From Procambarus clarkii (Eukaryota > Arthropoda > Malacostraca > Decapoda > Cambaridae), in NCBI RefSeq assembly GCF_040958095.1, contig NC_091214.1, positions 8,459,201-8,523,200 on the forward strand: 64,000 bases of DNA, in the 5' to 3' direction. Below, in pieces: positions 21,586 to 32,491 of this stretch. How positions within the stretch are numbered: position 1 is the first letter of the stretch; every line of letters begins with the position of its first letter. The position numbers and the translations under genes were made by a program. Below the pieces are notes generated by a model, which was given only the letters and a program-made list of their open reading frames with translations, was not told the origin of the DNA and made no database searches.

Positions 21586-22750
21586 CATACTGCAAGTTAA
21601 ACAGCGTCCTTGGTGAGGCCAACGGGGCATCATCGCGACGATCCAGAGCGTAGAGGGCAAGGTGTACCCCCATGCAATGTCCTTGTGAGGTGATCGTACA
21701 GCAGGGGAAAGTACACCCAAGTAGGGCGCTGTGCACGATGTCGTAAGACTGGTCATCGCTGGAGCCCGCCCTCACAGGGACCAATCCTGTAAGGCCGGCC
21801 CCAGGGCGGGTGTGGGAAGTGGGAAGCCGCCTTCACCAAGGCCGACTCCCCAGGGTCGACCCTGTGTCCGTCGTTGTCGCTGCGGCCCGCCCCCCAGCGG
21901 TGAGGGTGGTGTCGACCTCATGGGTGCAGTAGTCTGCCCTCGGGCTCCATCCCTTTTCCTTGTTCATCAAATGTGTACCTTGTGCGCCTTCCGTAGTTGG
22001 TTCTAGAAGTATTAAGGCAGTATGAACGTGAAGGGCAAGGAACCTACCCCTTAAGGGTACTGCTGGAATTAGTTTGTAAGAGGAGGGAGGGACATTTTCC
22101 GGAAGCAAACTGGGCAAGTGTCATTAATGGATAAAGCCAGGGTTATACCCTGCAGAAAACTCTGAAAAGGAACACTGGCACAGGGGATAGGAGTGACTAG
22201 AGGGGAAAGGAAGAGAAAAGATCTTTCAGGAAACTAGTCCGTAGCGAAGTAACGTAACTACCAAACCGAGCAGAACTTTAGCGGGAAAAAAACCCAGACA
22301 AGTGAAAAAAGGGGGTGGGTAGTTACCGTATCTGGGTCAAGGGCAGAAGTTAATCCAGGGGGAGGGGGATCTAGCAAGTAATAACTCATTTTTCAAAATA
22401 ATCCAATAGAATAATATAAAACAATAGAACAGCCCAACATAATCAATATTTATATGACCAATATGTATATAATATCAAATCAATATATAAATAAAACAAT
22501 AAATCAAATATAAGAAACTGTTCTTTAAGGCGTAACTGCAACATGCATGCGTCCAGAGTGACACGAACACAACAAATTATAAGGATGGTAACCGAGTCCG
22601 TTACAGTGATCTCCATTGTATGTTGGCCTCTGAAAGCATGGTAGAGCTGAATAGTTAGCCTAAGAAACTGCCTTAAGAGGCGTCGATGAGTTCGGTCTTG
22701 GAGTGTCAATGAGCATTCTGCGAGCAGCAGTACGCCAAGAACTTCAACAA
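21586..22750. other. GC-rich non-coding block, unidentified
   Basis: Continuation of the host repeat of LINE-C up to about 22380, GC-rich, with a diverged copy of the 20355-20470 segment at its start. After 22380 it is AT-rich to about 22500, then mixed. The open frames here are short, overlap on both strands and show no family motif. No RNA gene is recognised. Confidence 0.5.
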
Positions 22751-23131
22751 GATCTGCTGTTAGCTTCCTCAACTGTATGAATTCCTGCTTCCTCATACCC
22801 TTAATCACTAGACCTACTAGAATCACTGATAGCACTGCCACGACTCTAGATCACATCTGGACAAACATAACCTCTCCGCTTACTTCAGGTATAATCACCG
22901 ATAGCACTACAGACCATTACCCCACATTTCTCTTAACTAACATTAGCAAACCACCTCTTGAGTCAAGAGAGATACGTTTTAGACTACACAATGAAACTGC
23001 TATAGACAATTTTATAACTGCTACTGATAATGTCAACTGGGAGTCCGAGTTAGGTAACATAGAGGACATCAACCTAGCAGTGCAATCCTTTCTTCAAAAA
23101 ACTCTTAGCCTTTATAATACCCACTGTCCTA

Positions 23132-24998
23132 TTCAGATTCAGATTCAGATTCAGATGTTTATTCAGGTAAGGTATATACATACAAGTGATGTTACATTAA
23201 TGGATTGATATATAGATAGAGCTAGTACATACAATGCCTAAAGCCACTATTACGCAATGCGTTTCGGGCAAGAAAAACATTAATATCTAGAACTTAATAC
23301 TAATTGAGCATAAAGAATAAAAAGTGTTGAGAACAAATACAAATAAAGATAAAAAAAAGGGGGAACATGACTGAAAAAGCAGCACAAATACAATAGGTTG
23401 ACAAACAGTGTTGATTAAAAAAAAAAGAAAATAACAGACATGGGTTGACAATAGAGGAGTGAGGTAGATTACAGGGAATTTATTAGGTAGTGTTTAGTTT
23501 TTATCTTAAACTGGTTGAGAGAGGTACAGTCTTTAACATGGTTGGGAAGGTCATTCCACATTCTGGGCCCCTTGATTTGCAGAGCATTTCTAGTTTGATT
23601 AAGACGTACTCTAGGAATATCAAAACTGTATTTATTTCTGGTGTGGTGCTCATGGGTTCTGTTACAACCTTCTATGAAGCTTTTAAGATCAGGATTGGCA
23701 TTATAGTTTAGCGTTTTATATATGTATAATACACATGAGAGAATGTGCAGAGACTTAATATCTAGCATATTCAGAGATTTGAGTAGGGGTACCGAGTGAT
23801 GTCTGGGGCCAGAGTTGGATACTGTTCTAATAGCAGCTTTGTGTTGGGTAATTAGAGGACGTAAGTGATTTTGGGTAGTAGAACCCCAAGCACAAATACC
23901 ATAGTTGAGATAAGGATAGATAAGGGAGTAATAGAGAGTCACCTGGGCAGGGCGTGGTACATAATATCTGATCTTAGAAAGAATGCCCACAGTTTTTGAA
24001 ACTTTTTTTGATATATTTAGAATGTGTCCCTGGAAATTCAGCTTGTGGTCAATGAGAATGCCAAGGAATTTGCCATCTAATTTGTTACAAATTTGGGTAT
24101 TGTTTATTTTGAGATTTATATGACTAGAGGATTTATTGCCAAACAGAATATAGAAAGTTTTGTCAATGTTAAGGGTGAGTTTGTTGGCAGTTAGCCAAAG
24201 ATGGACTTTATTTAGCTCAGTATTTACTGTGGCATTTAGAGCAAGAGGGTCAGGACTGGAGTAAATGAAGGTTGTGTCGTCAGCAAATAGAATTGGTTTG
24301 AGGTGTTGGGAGGCATTTGGAAGGTCATTAATGTAGATAAGAAAGAGGAGAGGGCCAAGTATGCTGCCCTGAGGAACACCAATGTTGATGGGTAGGGTGG
24401 GAGAAATTGTATTATTCACAGAAACATATTGGAGCCTGTCAGTAAGGTAGGACTCGAGGTATTGTAGGGAGTGTCCTCTGACTCCATAATGATGTAATTT
24501 AAGAAGAAGGTTATGGTGGTTGACAGTATCAAAAGCTTTACGCAGGTCCACAAATAACCCAACAGGGAACTCCTTTTTATCAAGAGCTGTATGAATCGAG
24601 TTAAGCATACTAATAAGTGCATCGTTAGTGCTTTTTTTGGGTCTGAAGCCATATTGGCAAGGGCTAAGTATATTGAGTTTGGCTAGATATGAGTAAAGCT
24701 GCTTATATATAAGTTTTTCAAAAATTTTTGACAAGTTTGGCAGGATTGATATAGGTCTGTAGTTGTTAACATCTGTGGGGTCACCACATTTGTGGACAGG
24801 CGTTACTCTCGCTTTTTTTAGAATACCTGGAAAGGTTTGGAGTTCAAGTGACTTGTTGAAGAGCAAAGCAATAGCAGGGGCTAAAGATCTGGAGGCTTTT
24901 TTGTAAATTAAAGTTGGTATCTCCTCAAGGGCACCAGACTTGGTTTTAAGGGAAAGGATTATCTCATTGACGTCAGTGGAGTTAATAGGCTTTAGGTA
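23132..24998 (-). mobile_element. LINE-B antisense copy nested in LINE-B
   Basis: On the minus strand this runs from the linker before RT to the 3' end. The 3' tail is CTGAAT units (seen on plus as ATTCAG repeats at 23132-23157), differing from the TTGTA tail of the host copy. The hairpin at 23252-23262 has loop ATT on the element strand. It split the host LINE-B between its endonuclease and RT. A short direct repeat at the junctions is unclear. Confidence 0.87.
23469..24866 (-). CDS. LINE-B reverse transcriptase, open over 465 aa
   Basis: The longest uninterrupted RT frame in the window. Motifs in order: [79 protein letters not shown], catalytic FADDTTFIYSSPD, KFLGILIDHKLNF and a thumb ending LINSL then stop. 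It also includes the C-terminal HHTRNKYSFDIPRVRLN segment shared with all LINE-A/B copies. The endonuclease domain is lost by 5' truncation, so it is not an autonomous element. Whether it is transcribed cannot be told. Confidence 0.85.
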   Translation of the reverse strand: MLFNKSLELQTFPGILKKARVTPVHKCGDPTDVNNYRPISILPNLSKIFEKLIYKQLYSYLAKLNILSPCQYGFRPKKSTNDALISMLNSIHTALDKKEFPVGLFVDLRKAFDTVNHHNLLLKLHHYGVRGHSLQYLESYLTDRLQYVSVNNTISPTLPINIGVPQGSILGPLLFLIYINDLPNASQHLKPILFADDTTFIYSSPDPLALNATVNTELNKVHLWLTANKLTLNIDKTFYILFGNKSSSHINLKINNTQICNKLDGKFLGILIDHKLNFQGHILNISKKVSKTVGILSKIRYYVPRPAQVTLYYSLIYPYLNYGICAWGSTTQNHLRPLITQHKAAIRTVSNSGPRHHSVPLLKSLNMLDIKSLHILSCVLYIYKTLNYNANPDLKSFIEGCNRTHEHHTRNKYSFDIPRVRLNQTRNALQIKGPRMWNDLPNHVKDCTSLNQFKIKTKHYLINSL

Positions 24999-25003
24999 CA
25001 GAA

Positions 25004-26973
25004 TTGCTTACAAAACAAGTCACAACCAAAAGGCTTAACAATCCCTGGCTTACAAAGGGAATACTTAAATCTATTAATAAAAAACATGACCATGAGAAGA
25101 AGTATAGGTTAGGAATTGTCTCCAAAGAATTCTCAAAGAATTACTCATTATTGCTATCTAAGATAATTAGACGAGCCAAAACTAAATACTACGAAGATAA
25201 ATTTACCCAAATAAAGAGCAACATTAAACAAACTTGGAAAACAATTTCACAAATATTGGGATCAAAGAAGTCTTTAAATAACAAACCGACTCTCCTGTCT
25301 AATAACGATGGTCAGCTTTCAGCCTATGATTCTGCTATTGAGTTCAATAGGTTCTTCTCTTCCATTGGTTCATCCCTTGCTAATATTCCATCTTCCAGTA
25401 CTGACATTAAGGACTATCTTACAGGTAACTATCCACAGTCTCTGTACCTAAAGCCTATTAATTCCACTGACGTCAATGAGATAATCCTTTCCCTTAAAAC
25501 CAAGTCTGGTGCCCTTGAGGAGATACCAACTTTAATCTACAAAAAAGCCTCCAGATCTTTAGCCCCTGCTATTGCTTCGCTCTTCAACAAGTCACTTGAA
25601 CTGCAAACCTTTCCAGATATTCTAAAAAAGCGAGAGTAACGCCTGTCCACAAATGTGGTAATCTCACAGATGTTAACAACTACAGACCTATATCTATCCT
25701 GCCAAACTTGTCAAAAATTTTTGAAAAACTAATCTATAAGCAGCTTTACTCATATCTAGCCAAACTCAATATACTTAGCCCTTGCCAATATGGCTTCAGA
25801 CCCAAAAAAAGCACTAACGATGCACTTATTAGTATGCTTAACTCGATTCATACAGCTCTTGATAAAAATGAGTTCCCTGTTGGGTTGTTTGTGGACCTGC
25901 GTAAAGCTTTTGATACTGTCAACCACCAAAACCTTCTTCTTAAATTACATCATTATGGAGTCAGAGGACACTCCCTACAATACCTCAAATCCTACCTTAC
26001 TGACAGGCTCCAATATGTTTCTGTGAATAATACAATTTCTCCCACCCTACCCATCAACATTGGTGTTCCCCAGGGCAGCATACTTGGCCCTCTCCTCTTT
26101 CTCATCTACATTAATGACCTTCCAAATGCCTCACAACACCTCAAACCAATTCTATTTGCTGACGACACAACCTTCATTTACTCCAGTCCTGATCCCCTTG
26201 CTCTAAATGCCACAGTAAATACTGAGCTAAATAAAGTCCATCTGTGGCTAACTGCCAACAAACTCACCCTTAACATTGACAAAACCTTCTATATTCTGTT
26301 TGGCAATAAATCCTCTAATCAAATAAATCTCAAAATAAACAATACCCAAATTTGTAACAAATTAGATGGCAAATTCCTTGGCATTCTCATTGACCACAAG
26401 CTGAATTTCCAGAGACACATACTAAACATATCAAAAAAAGTTTCAAAAACTGTGGGCATTCTTTCTAAGATCAGATATTATGTACCACGCCCTGCCCTGG
26501 TGACTCTCTATTACTCCCTTATCTATCCATATCTCAACTATGGTATTTGTGCTTGGGGCTCTACTACCCAAAATCACTTACGTCCTCTAATTACTCAACA
26601 CAAAGCTGCTATTAGGACAATATCCAATTCTGGCCCCAGACATCACTCGGTACCCCTACTCAAATCTCTGAATATGTTAGACATTAAGTCACTGCACATT
26701 CTCTCATGTGTAGTATACATATATAAAACGCTAAACTATAATGCCAATCCTGATCTCAAAAGCTTCATAGAAGGTTGTAACAGAACCCATGAGCATCACA
26801 CCAGAAATAAATACAGTTTTGATATTCCTAGAGTACGTCTTAATCAAACTAGAAATGCTCTACAAATCAAGGGGCCCAGAATGTGGAATGACCTTCCCAA
26901 TCATGTTAAAGACTGTACCTCTCTCAACCAGTTTAAGTTAAAAGCGAAGCTATACCTAATAAATTCCCTGTAA
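25004..26973 (+). pseudogene. LINE-B ORF2 linker and RT, one frameshift
   Basis: Two frames. 25004-25639 has the linker (NNPWLTKGILKSINKKH; TWKTISQILGSKK; FNRFFSSIGSSL) and ends in DILKK. An A-run near 25626 is one base short compared with the antisense copy, so the frame shifts. 25708-26973 carries the full RT palm and thumb ([48 protein letters not shown]). Apart from the slip the protein is nearly identical to that at 23469-24866, so the copies are close relatives. Confidence 0.87.
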
Positions 26974-27283
26974 CCTACCTTACCCTTCTATTGTCAACCA
27001 ATGTCTGTTTTTTTCTTTAAAGAGCGCTGTTTGTCGACATAATTGTATTTGTGCTGCTTTTTCATCTATGTTTTCATTTCTTGTTTTCATTCTACTCATT
27101 ATGCTCAATTAGTATTAAGCTTGTCATTTAAGTTTATCATGCCCGAAACGCTTTGCGTAATAGTGGCTTTAGGCATTGTATGTACTAGCTATACCTATAA
27201 GTCTACCAATCCTTGTAAAAATTTATTGTATGTATGTACCTTACCTAAATAAAATTGTATTGTATTGTATTGTATTGTATTGT

Positions 27284-28139
27284 TATCTCCCTTGCCGCTA
27301 GAGGTGGTTTGTTAATGTTGGTTCGGAGAAATGTGGGGTAATGGTCTGTAGTGCTGTCGATGATTATACCTGAAGTAAGTGGAGAGGTTATGATGGTCCA
27401 GATGTGATCAAGAGCAGAGGCAGTACTGTCAGTGATTCTAGTAGGTCTAGTGATTAAGGGTATGAGGAAGCAGGAATTCATAGTTGAGGAAACTAGCAGC
27501 AGGAGAGTTATCAGGCTCGCAGAGGTCAACGTTAGAGTCCCAAAAAATAATTAAATGGTTTTTGTTCAGTTGGTTCTCTTGTATAAGTTTTCTAAGGTTA
27601 GAGTTAAATTCAGTCACATCAGTGTTAGGAACCCTGTAGACTGCTCACACAGTCAAGACAGCATCGTTACCCTTGACTCTGAAACAAGCAAATATATATT
27701 CTCCATAAGGGTCTCTAGATTTAATTACTTTTAAGCAAGTCAGTGCATGGTGGTAGTAAAGAGAAGTACCACCACCTCTTTGTATAGGACGACAATTTTG
27801 AATGGCTGAGTAGTTTGGTATGTTGTAGAGTTGAGTAGTGTCCTCTTTTAACCACGTTACAGTAAACACAATAAAAGAGAGTTTGTGTTCAACTGTTTGA
27901 ATAAGGGCATCAACATCATCAAAGTGACGATGAGATCTTACATCCAAGTTAATTACAGAAACATTATGATTAGACGATAAAACATTGTTTACATCATATG
28001 CTGTGTAATATCTGCAACTTTGATCATTAAAGTGCTGATGTCATATATACTAGATAAGAGGTTAAGGTCTGGATCTATAATAGTTTGCATAAGAGGGCTG
28101 TTTTACAGAAAAGCCAAAAAGACAATGATAAAAGAACTA
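27284..28139 (-). mobile_element. LINE-B antisense endonuclease fragment
   Basis: On the minus strand it carries the N-terminal half of the endonuclease (LDVRSHRHFDDVDALI; TVTWLKEDTTQLYN, where the usual ETW Glu is altered; QRGGGTSLYY) and the later STTDHYPTFL. Frame breaks are at about 27530 and 27640. It likely continues upstream of endonuclease to 28139. It is probably the 5' part of an older LINE-B into which the sense copy inserted tail-first. Confidence 0.8.
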
Positions 28140-28140
28140 G

Positions 28141-28141
<1 letters not shown>

Positions 28142-28210
<69 letters not shown>
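28142..28210. repeat. (AT)n microsatellite
   Basis: About 34 perfect TA units. Apparent ORFs reading YIYIYI through it are artefacts of the repeat. The following 175 bp (28211-28385) show nothing recognisable. Confidence 0.95.
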
Positions 28211-28215
<5 letters not shown>

Positions 28216-28397
28216 TACACATAAAAATGAGGTAGGTTGCTTAAAAGTACTTTCAGGTACACTGTAGTTAATTATTTGCACTAATGATCAAAATTTCCTG
28301 AATAAATATTCAGGCAAAAAAGGCGTTCCTGGCACCATATCCTTATTCTCTGGCCGCAGAGATGCTAGGCCTAACAGAGATATAGTTTTTATTTATT

Positions 28398-28432
<35 letters not shown>

Positions 28433-28666
28433 TATACAAGAAGGTACATTGGGTTTGTGACAATACATAGCATAGTACAATAGTTGCACTCTTGTAAAGC
28501 CACTAGTACGCGCAGCGTTTCGGGCAGGTCCTTAATCTAACAGATAATTTTAAGTAGGTAAATTCTATCAGAATTAATAAAATGATAACAAATACATTGA
28601 AAAAAATGAGATGAGAGAGATTAGTAAGTATATTAAAGCACATTGGTATATTAAAGCTCTGATTGA

Positions 28667-31178
28667 ATTATTTATTTATTTACTTATTTATGCATATACA
28701 AGAATGTACATAAGGAATGTGAGGATACAAATATGGTAATTACAGTCTTGTAAAGTCACTAGTACGCGCAGCGTTTCGGGCAGGTCCTTAATCTAAGAAA
28801 ATTTTAAGGAGGTAAATACTTGCAAAATTTATAGACAAAAAAATGATAACAGATTACATGAAAAGAAAAAGAAAGAAGATGAGAGAAAATTGTAGGTACA
28901 GTATATTAAAGCACATAGGTAGCTAAGATTGATTGCAATGACAGCTTGAATGATAGTTGGCAAAAAATAGGTAGGCACAATACAGCAGAAACAATATAAG
29001 ATTGATTGCAATGACAGTTTGAATGGTAGTTGACAAAAATTGGTAGTCACAATACAGCATATGGCTAGCACATAAAAGAAGACAGCAATGAACACAATGA
29101 TAAGGTTGTTTGATATTACATAAAAATTAGGAGATTGGGTAACACTAGGTACAGAGCAAATTTAAAGCTCAGTGTAGGAAACTAAGAAGATGAAGTTAGG
29201 TACTTTTTGGTTTTGCTTTTAAATAAGGCAAAAGTTTTACAGTTTTTCAATTCACTAGGGAGTGAGTTCCATAGACTAGGTCCCTTAATTTGCATAGAGT
29301 GTTTACACAGATTAAGTTTGACCCTGGGAATATCTAAGAGATATTTATTTCTGGTGTGGTGGTAATGGGTCCTATTACATCTGTCCAGGGAGAGTTTCAG
29401 AGCATGGTTTGCATTTAAGAACAGGGTTTTGTAAATGTAGTTGACACAAGAGAATGTGTGGAGGGAGTTAATATTTAGCAAGTTTAGGGATTTAAACAAG
29501 GGAGCTGAGTGTTGTCTGAAAGCAGAGTTAGTTATTGTTCTGATAGCAGATTTTTGCTGTGTGATGATGGGCTTAAGGTGGTTTGTAGTGGTAGACCCCC
29601 ATGCACAGATACCATAATTAACATAGGGGTAGATTAGTGCATAATATAGTGAGAGGAGAGCAGAGTTAGGAACATAATATCTGATTTTGGAGAGTATACC
29701 AACTGTCTTAGAGACTTTCTTAGTTATGTGTTGAATGTGGGTGAAGAAATGTGGCCAAGAAATTTTCCATCATTTTTATTACTGATGTTAATGTTGTCTA
29801 TCTGTAGCTGAATTGCATTTGATGATTTGCTTCCAAATAAGATGTAGTAAGTCTTTTCGATGTTTAATGTTAGTTTGTTCGTTGACATCCATAAGTGGAC
29901 TTTTTTTTAATTCATTATTCACAACATTATTTAGTGTATGTGGGTTGAGGTTTGAATAGATAAGGGTAGTATCGTCAGCAAACAATATAGGTTTGAGAAT
30001 ATTAGAGACATTAGGCAGATCGTTTATATATATAAGAAATAGAAGAGGTCCTAAGATGCTGAACTGTGGCACTCCAACGGTAATTAGTAGAGTGGAAGAA
30101 GTTGTATCATTGATGGTTACATATTGGTGTCTGTCACTAAGATAGGATCGGATGTAGTCAAGGGCAAGGCCTCGGATTCCATAATGCTGGAGTTTAAGTA
30201 AGAAGTAGTTGTGATTAACAGTATCAAAGGCTTTTCTTTGGTCAATGAAGAGTCCAATCGGAAACTCATTTTTGTCAAGGGCTGAGTAGATAACGTCAAG
30301 GAGACTAATGATTGCATCGTTGGTGCTCTTTTGGGACCGGAAGCCAAACTGGCAGGGGCTGAGTATGTCGAATTTTACGAGGTAGGAATAGAGCTGTTTG
30401 TAAATAATTTTTTCAAATATTTTTGATAGAATGGGTAGATTTGATATTGGTCTATAATTGTTTATGTCCGCCGGATTGCCTCCTTTATGGACTGGCGTTA
30501 CTCTTGCTTTTTTGAGGATATCAGGGAAGGTGTGACACTCTATAGATTTGTTGAACAGTAGTGCTATGGGTGGGGCAAGGGCATGGGAGGCTCTCTTGTA
30601 CACAATGGACGGAATTTCAATGGTGTTCCCTGCCTTGGTTTTTAGAGAGTGTATGATGGACACAACATCTGCCGGGCTGATTGGTGAAAGGAGAAGATAG
30701 TTTGGATAGCTGCCTGAGAGATATGTGTTAATATGTGTCTGAGTCTGTGGGATTTTACTGGCAAGATTAGCACCAACCGATGAAAAGAAACTATTAAATT
30801 CATTTGCCATTTCTAAATCAGTTGACGGTATATCCCCATCCTTGTAGAGTTTAATTTGGTTATGTGAGTGTTGTTTAGTTCCTAGGATACTAGAGATAGT
30901 TTTCCAAGTGCTCTTCATGTTGCCTTTTGCTTCATTGAATCTATTCACTTAATATGCAAGTTTTGCCTTTCTTATGATACTGGTAAGCATTGATGAGTAC
31001 CTTTTAGCTACTTCCTTTGAAACTAGGCCAATCCTTACTTTCTTTTCATATTCATGTTTCTTGTTGATTGAGTTGAGAATGGCACTTGTGAGCCATGGAT
31101 TGTTAAATCTTTTGTCAGTTACTTGCTTGGTAAGAAGGGGACAATGAAGGTTGTAGAGGCTTAGAGTTTTGGAGAGGA
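28667..31178 (-). mobile_element. LINE-A2 antisense copy nested in LINE-A1 3' UTR
   Basis: This 2.5-kb 5'-truncated LINE-A2 has an ATTT/CTTATTTATG tail, the hairpin at about 28765-28775, RT ([16 protein letters not shown], with Leu to Gln; [14 protein letters not shown], where the usual Gly of QGS is Phe; FADDTTLIY) and the linker (STWKTISSILGTKQHSHN). An 8-base run near 29901 shifts the frame. It broke the LINE-A1 UTR at TCTGATTGATTACATTG with about 4 bp duplicated. Bases 31179-31222 are junction filler. Confidence 0.87.
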
Positions 31179-32491
31179 TTACATTGATTACATTGGATTT
31201 ACTGGACATTGGAGGATTACTTTTGATTACATTGACAGCTTGATTGGTAATTTAAACAAGATTAGTAGACACCATACAGCAGATTGAAAGTACATATAAG
31301 AAGACAGCAATGATCACAATGATAAAGATGTTCAGATTGGTACATAAAGATTGGGAGACTGGGTAGCAATAGATACAGTACAATTTTAAAGCAAAAGGTA
31401 AATAACTATGAAGATGAAATTAGGTACTTTTTAGTATTATTTTTGAATGAGGCAAAAGTTGGACAGCTTTTCAATTCAATAGGGAGTGAGTTCCATAGAC
31501 TGGGTCCCTTTATTTGCATACAGTGTTTACACAAATTAAGTTTGACTCTGGGGTTATCAAAGAGATATTTATTTCTGGTGTGGTGATAATGGGTCCTATT
31601 ACATCTGTCCAGGGAGAGTTTCAGAGCAGGATTTGCATTTAAGAACAGGGTTTTGTAAATGTAGTTGACACAAGTAGAATTTTTGGAGTGAGATTATGTT
31701 TAGCATGTTTAGGGAATTAAACAAGGTGGCTGAGTGTTGTCTGCAAGCAGAATTTGTTATTATTTTGATAGCAGATTTTTGCTGGGTAATGATGGACTTG
31801 AGGTGGTTAGCAGTGATTGAACCCCATGCACAGATACCATAATTAAGATAGGGATAGATTAGGGCATAATATAGAGAGATGAGAGCAGAGTTAGGTACAT
31901 AATATCTGATTTTGGAGAGCATACCAACTGTTTTAGAGACTTTCTTAGTTATGTGTTGTATGTGGGTACTGAAGTTGAGTCTCTTGTCTAGGAATAGGCC
32001 AAGAAACTTTCCATCATTTTTATTGCTAATGTTTACATTGTCTATCTGAAGCTGAATTACATTTGTAGATTTGCTTCCAAATAAGATATAGTAGGTCTTT
32101 TCTATGTTAAGTGTTAGTTTGTTGGTTGACATCCATAAGTGGACTTCTTTTAGTTCATTATTAACAACATTATTTAGTGTATGTGGGTTGGGGTTAGAGT
32201 AGATGGGGGTAGTGTCATCAGCAAACAAAATACTTTTCAGAATGTTAGAGACGTTAGGCAGATCATTGATGTAAATAAGAAATAAGAGAGGTCCCAAAAT
32301 GCTGCCCTGTGGCACTCCAACGGTTATTGGTAGAGTGGGAGAGGTTATATTATTGATGGCTACACATTGGTGTCTATCACTAAGATAGAATTGGATATAG
32401 TCCAGTGTATGGCCTCGAATTCCATAATGATGGAGTTTACGTAAGAGGTAATTGTGATTAACAGTATCAAAGGCCTTTCTCATGTCAATGA

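Larger units (their letters stand above)
22751..27283 (+). mobile_element. LINE-B sense copy, interrupted by antisense LINE-B
   Basis: Parts: 22751-23131 (second half of endonuclease: MNSCFLIPLITRPTRI, TTLDHIWTN, STTDHYPTFL) and 24999-27283 (linker, RT, 3' UTR). The 3' UTR has the conserved hairpin at 27148-27158 (loop TTT) and ends in a TTGTA-type tail (27250-27283). The middle 23132-24998 is an antisense LINE-B. CR1/L2-like by ORF order and tail. It is 5'-truncated and abuts an antisense LINE-B endonuclease fragment at 27284. Confidence 0.88.

Noticed and set aside
20375..22117. Short antisense and sense frames in the GC-rich block
   Set aside because: They are short, overlap each other on opposite strands, and contain no recognisable domain. 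The sense LINE-C RT frame is the only supported coding signal.
28020..28267. Frames rich in Tyr-Ile repeats
   Set aside because: They are translation of the (AT)n microsatellite at 28142-28210.
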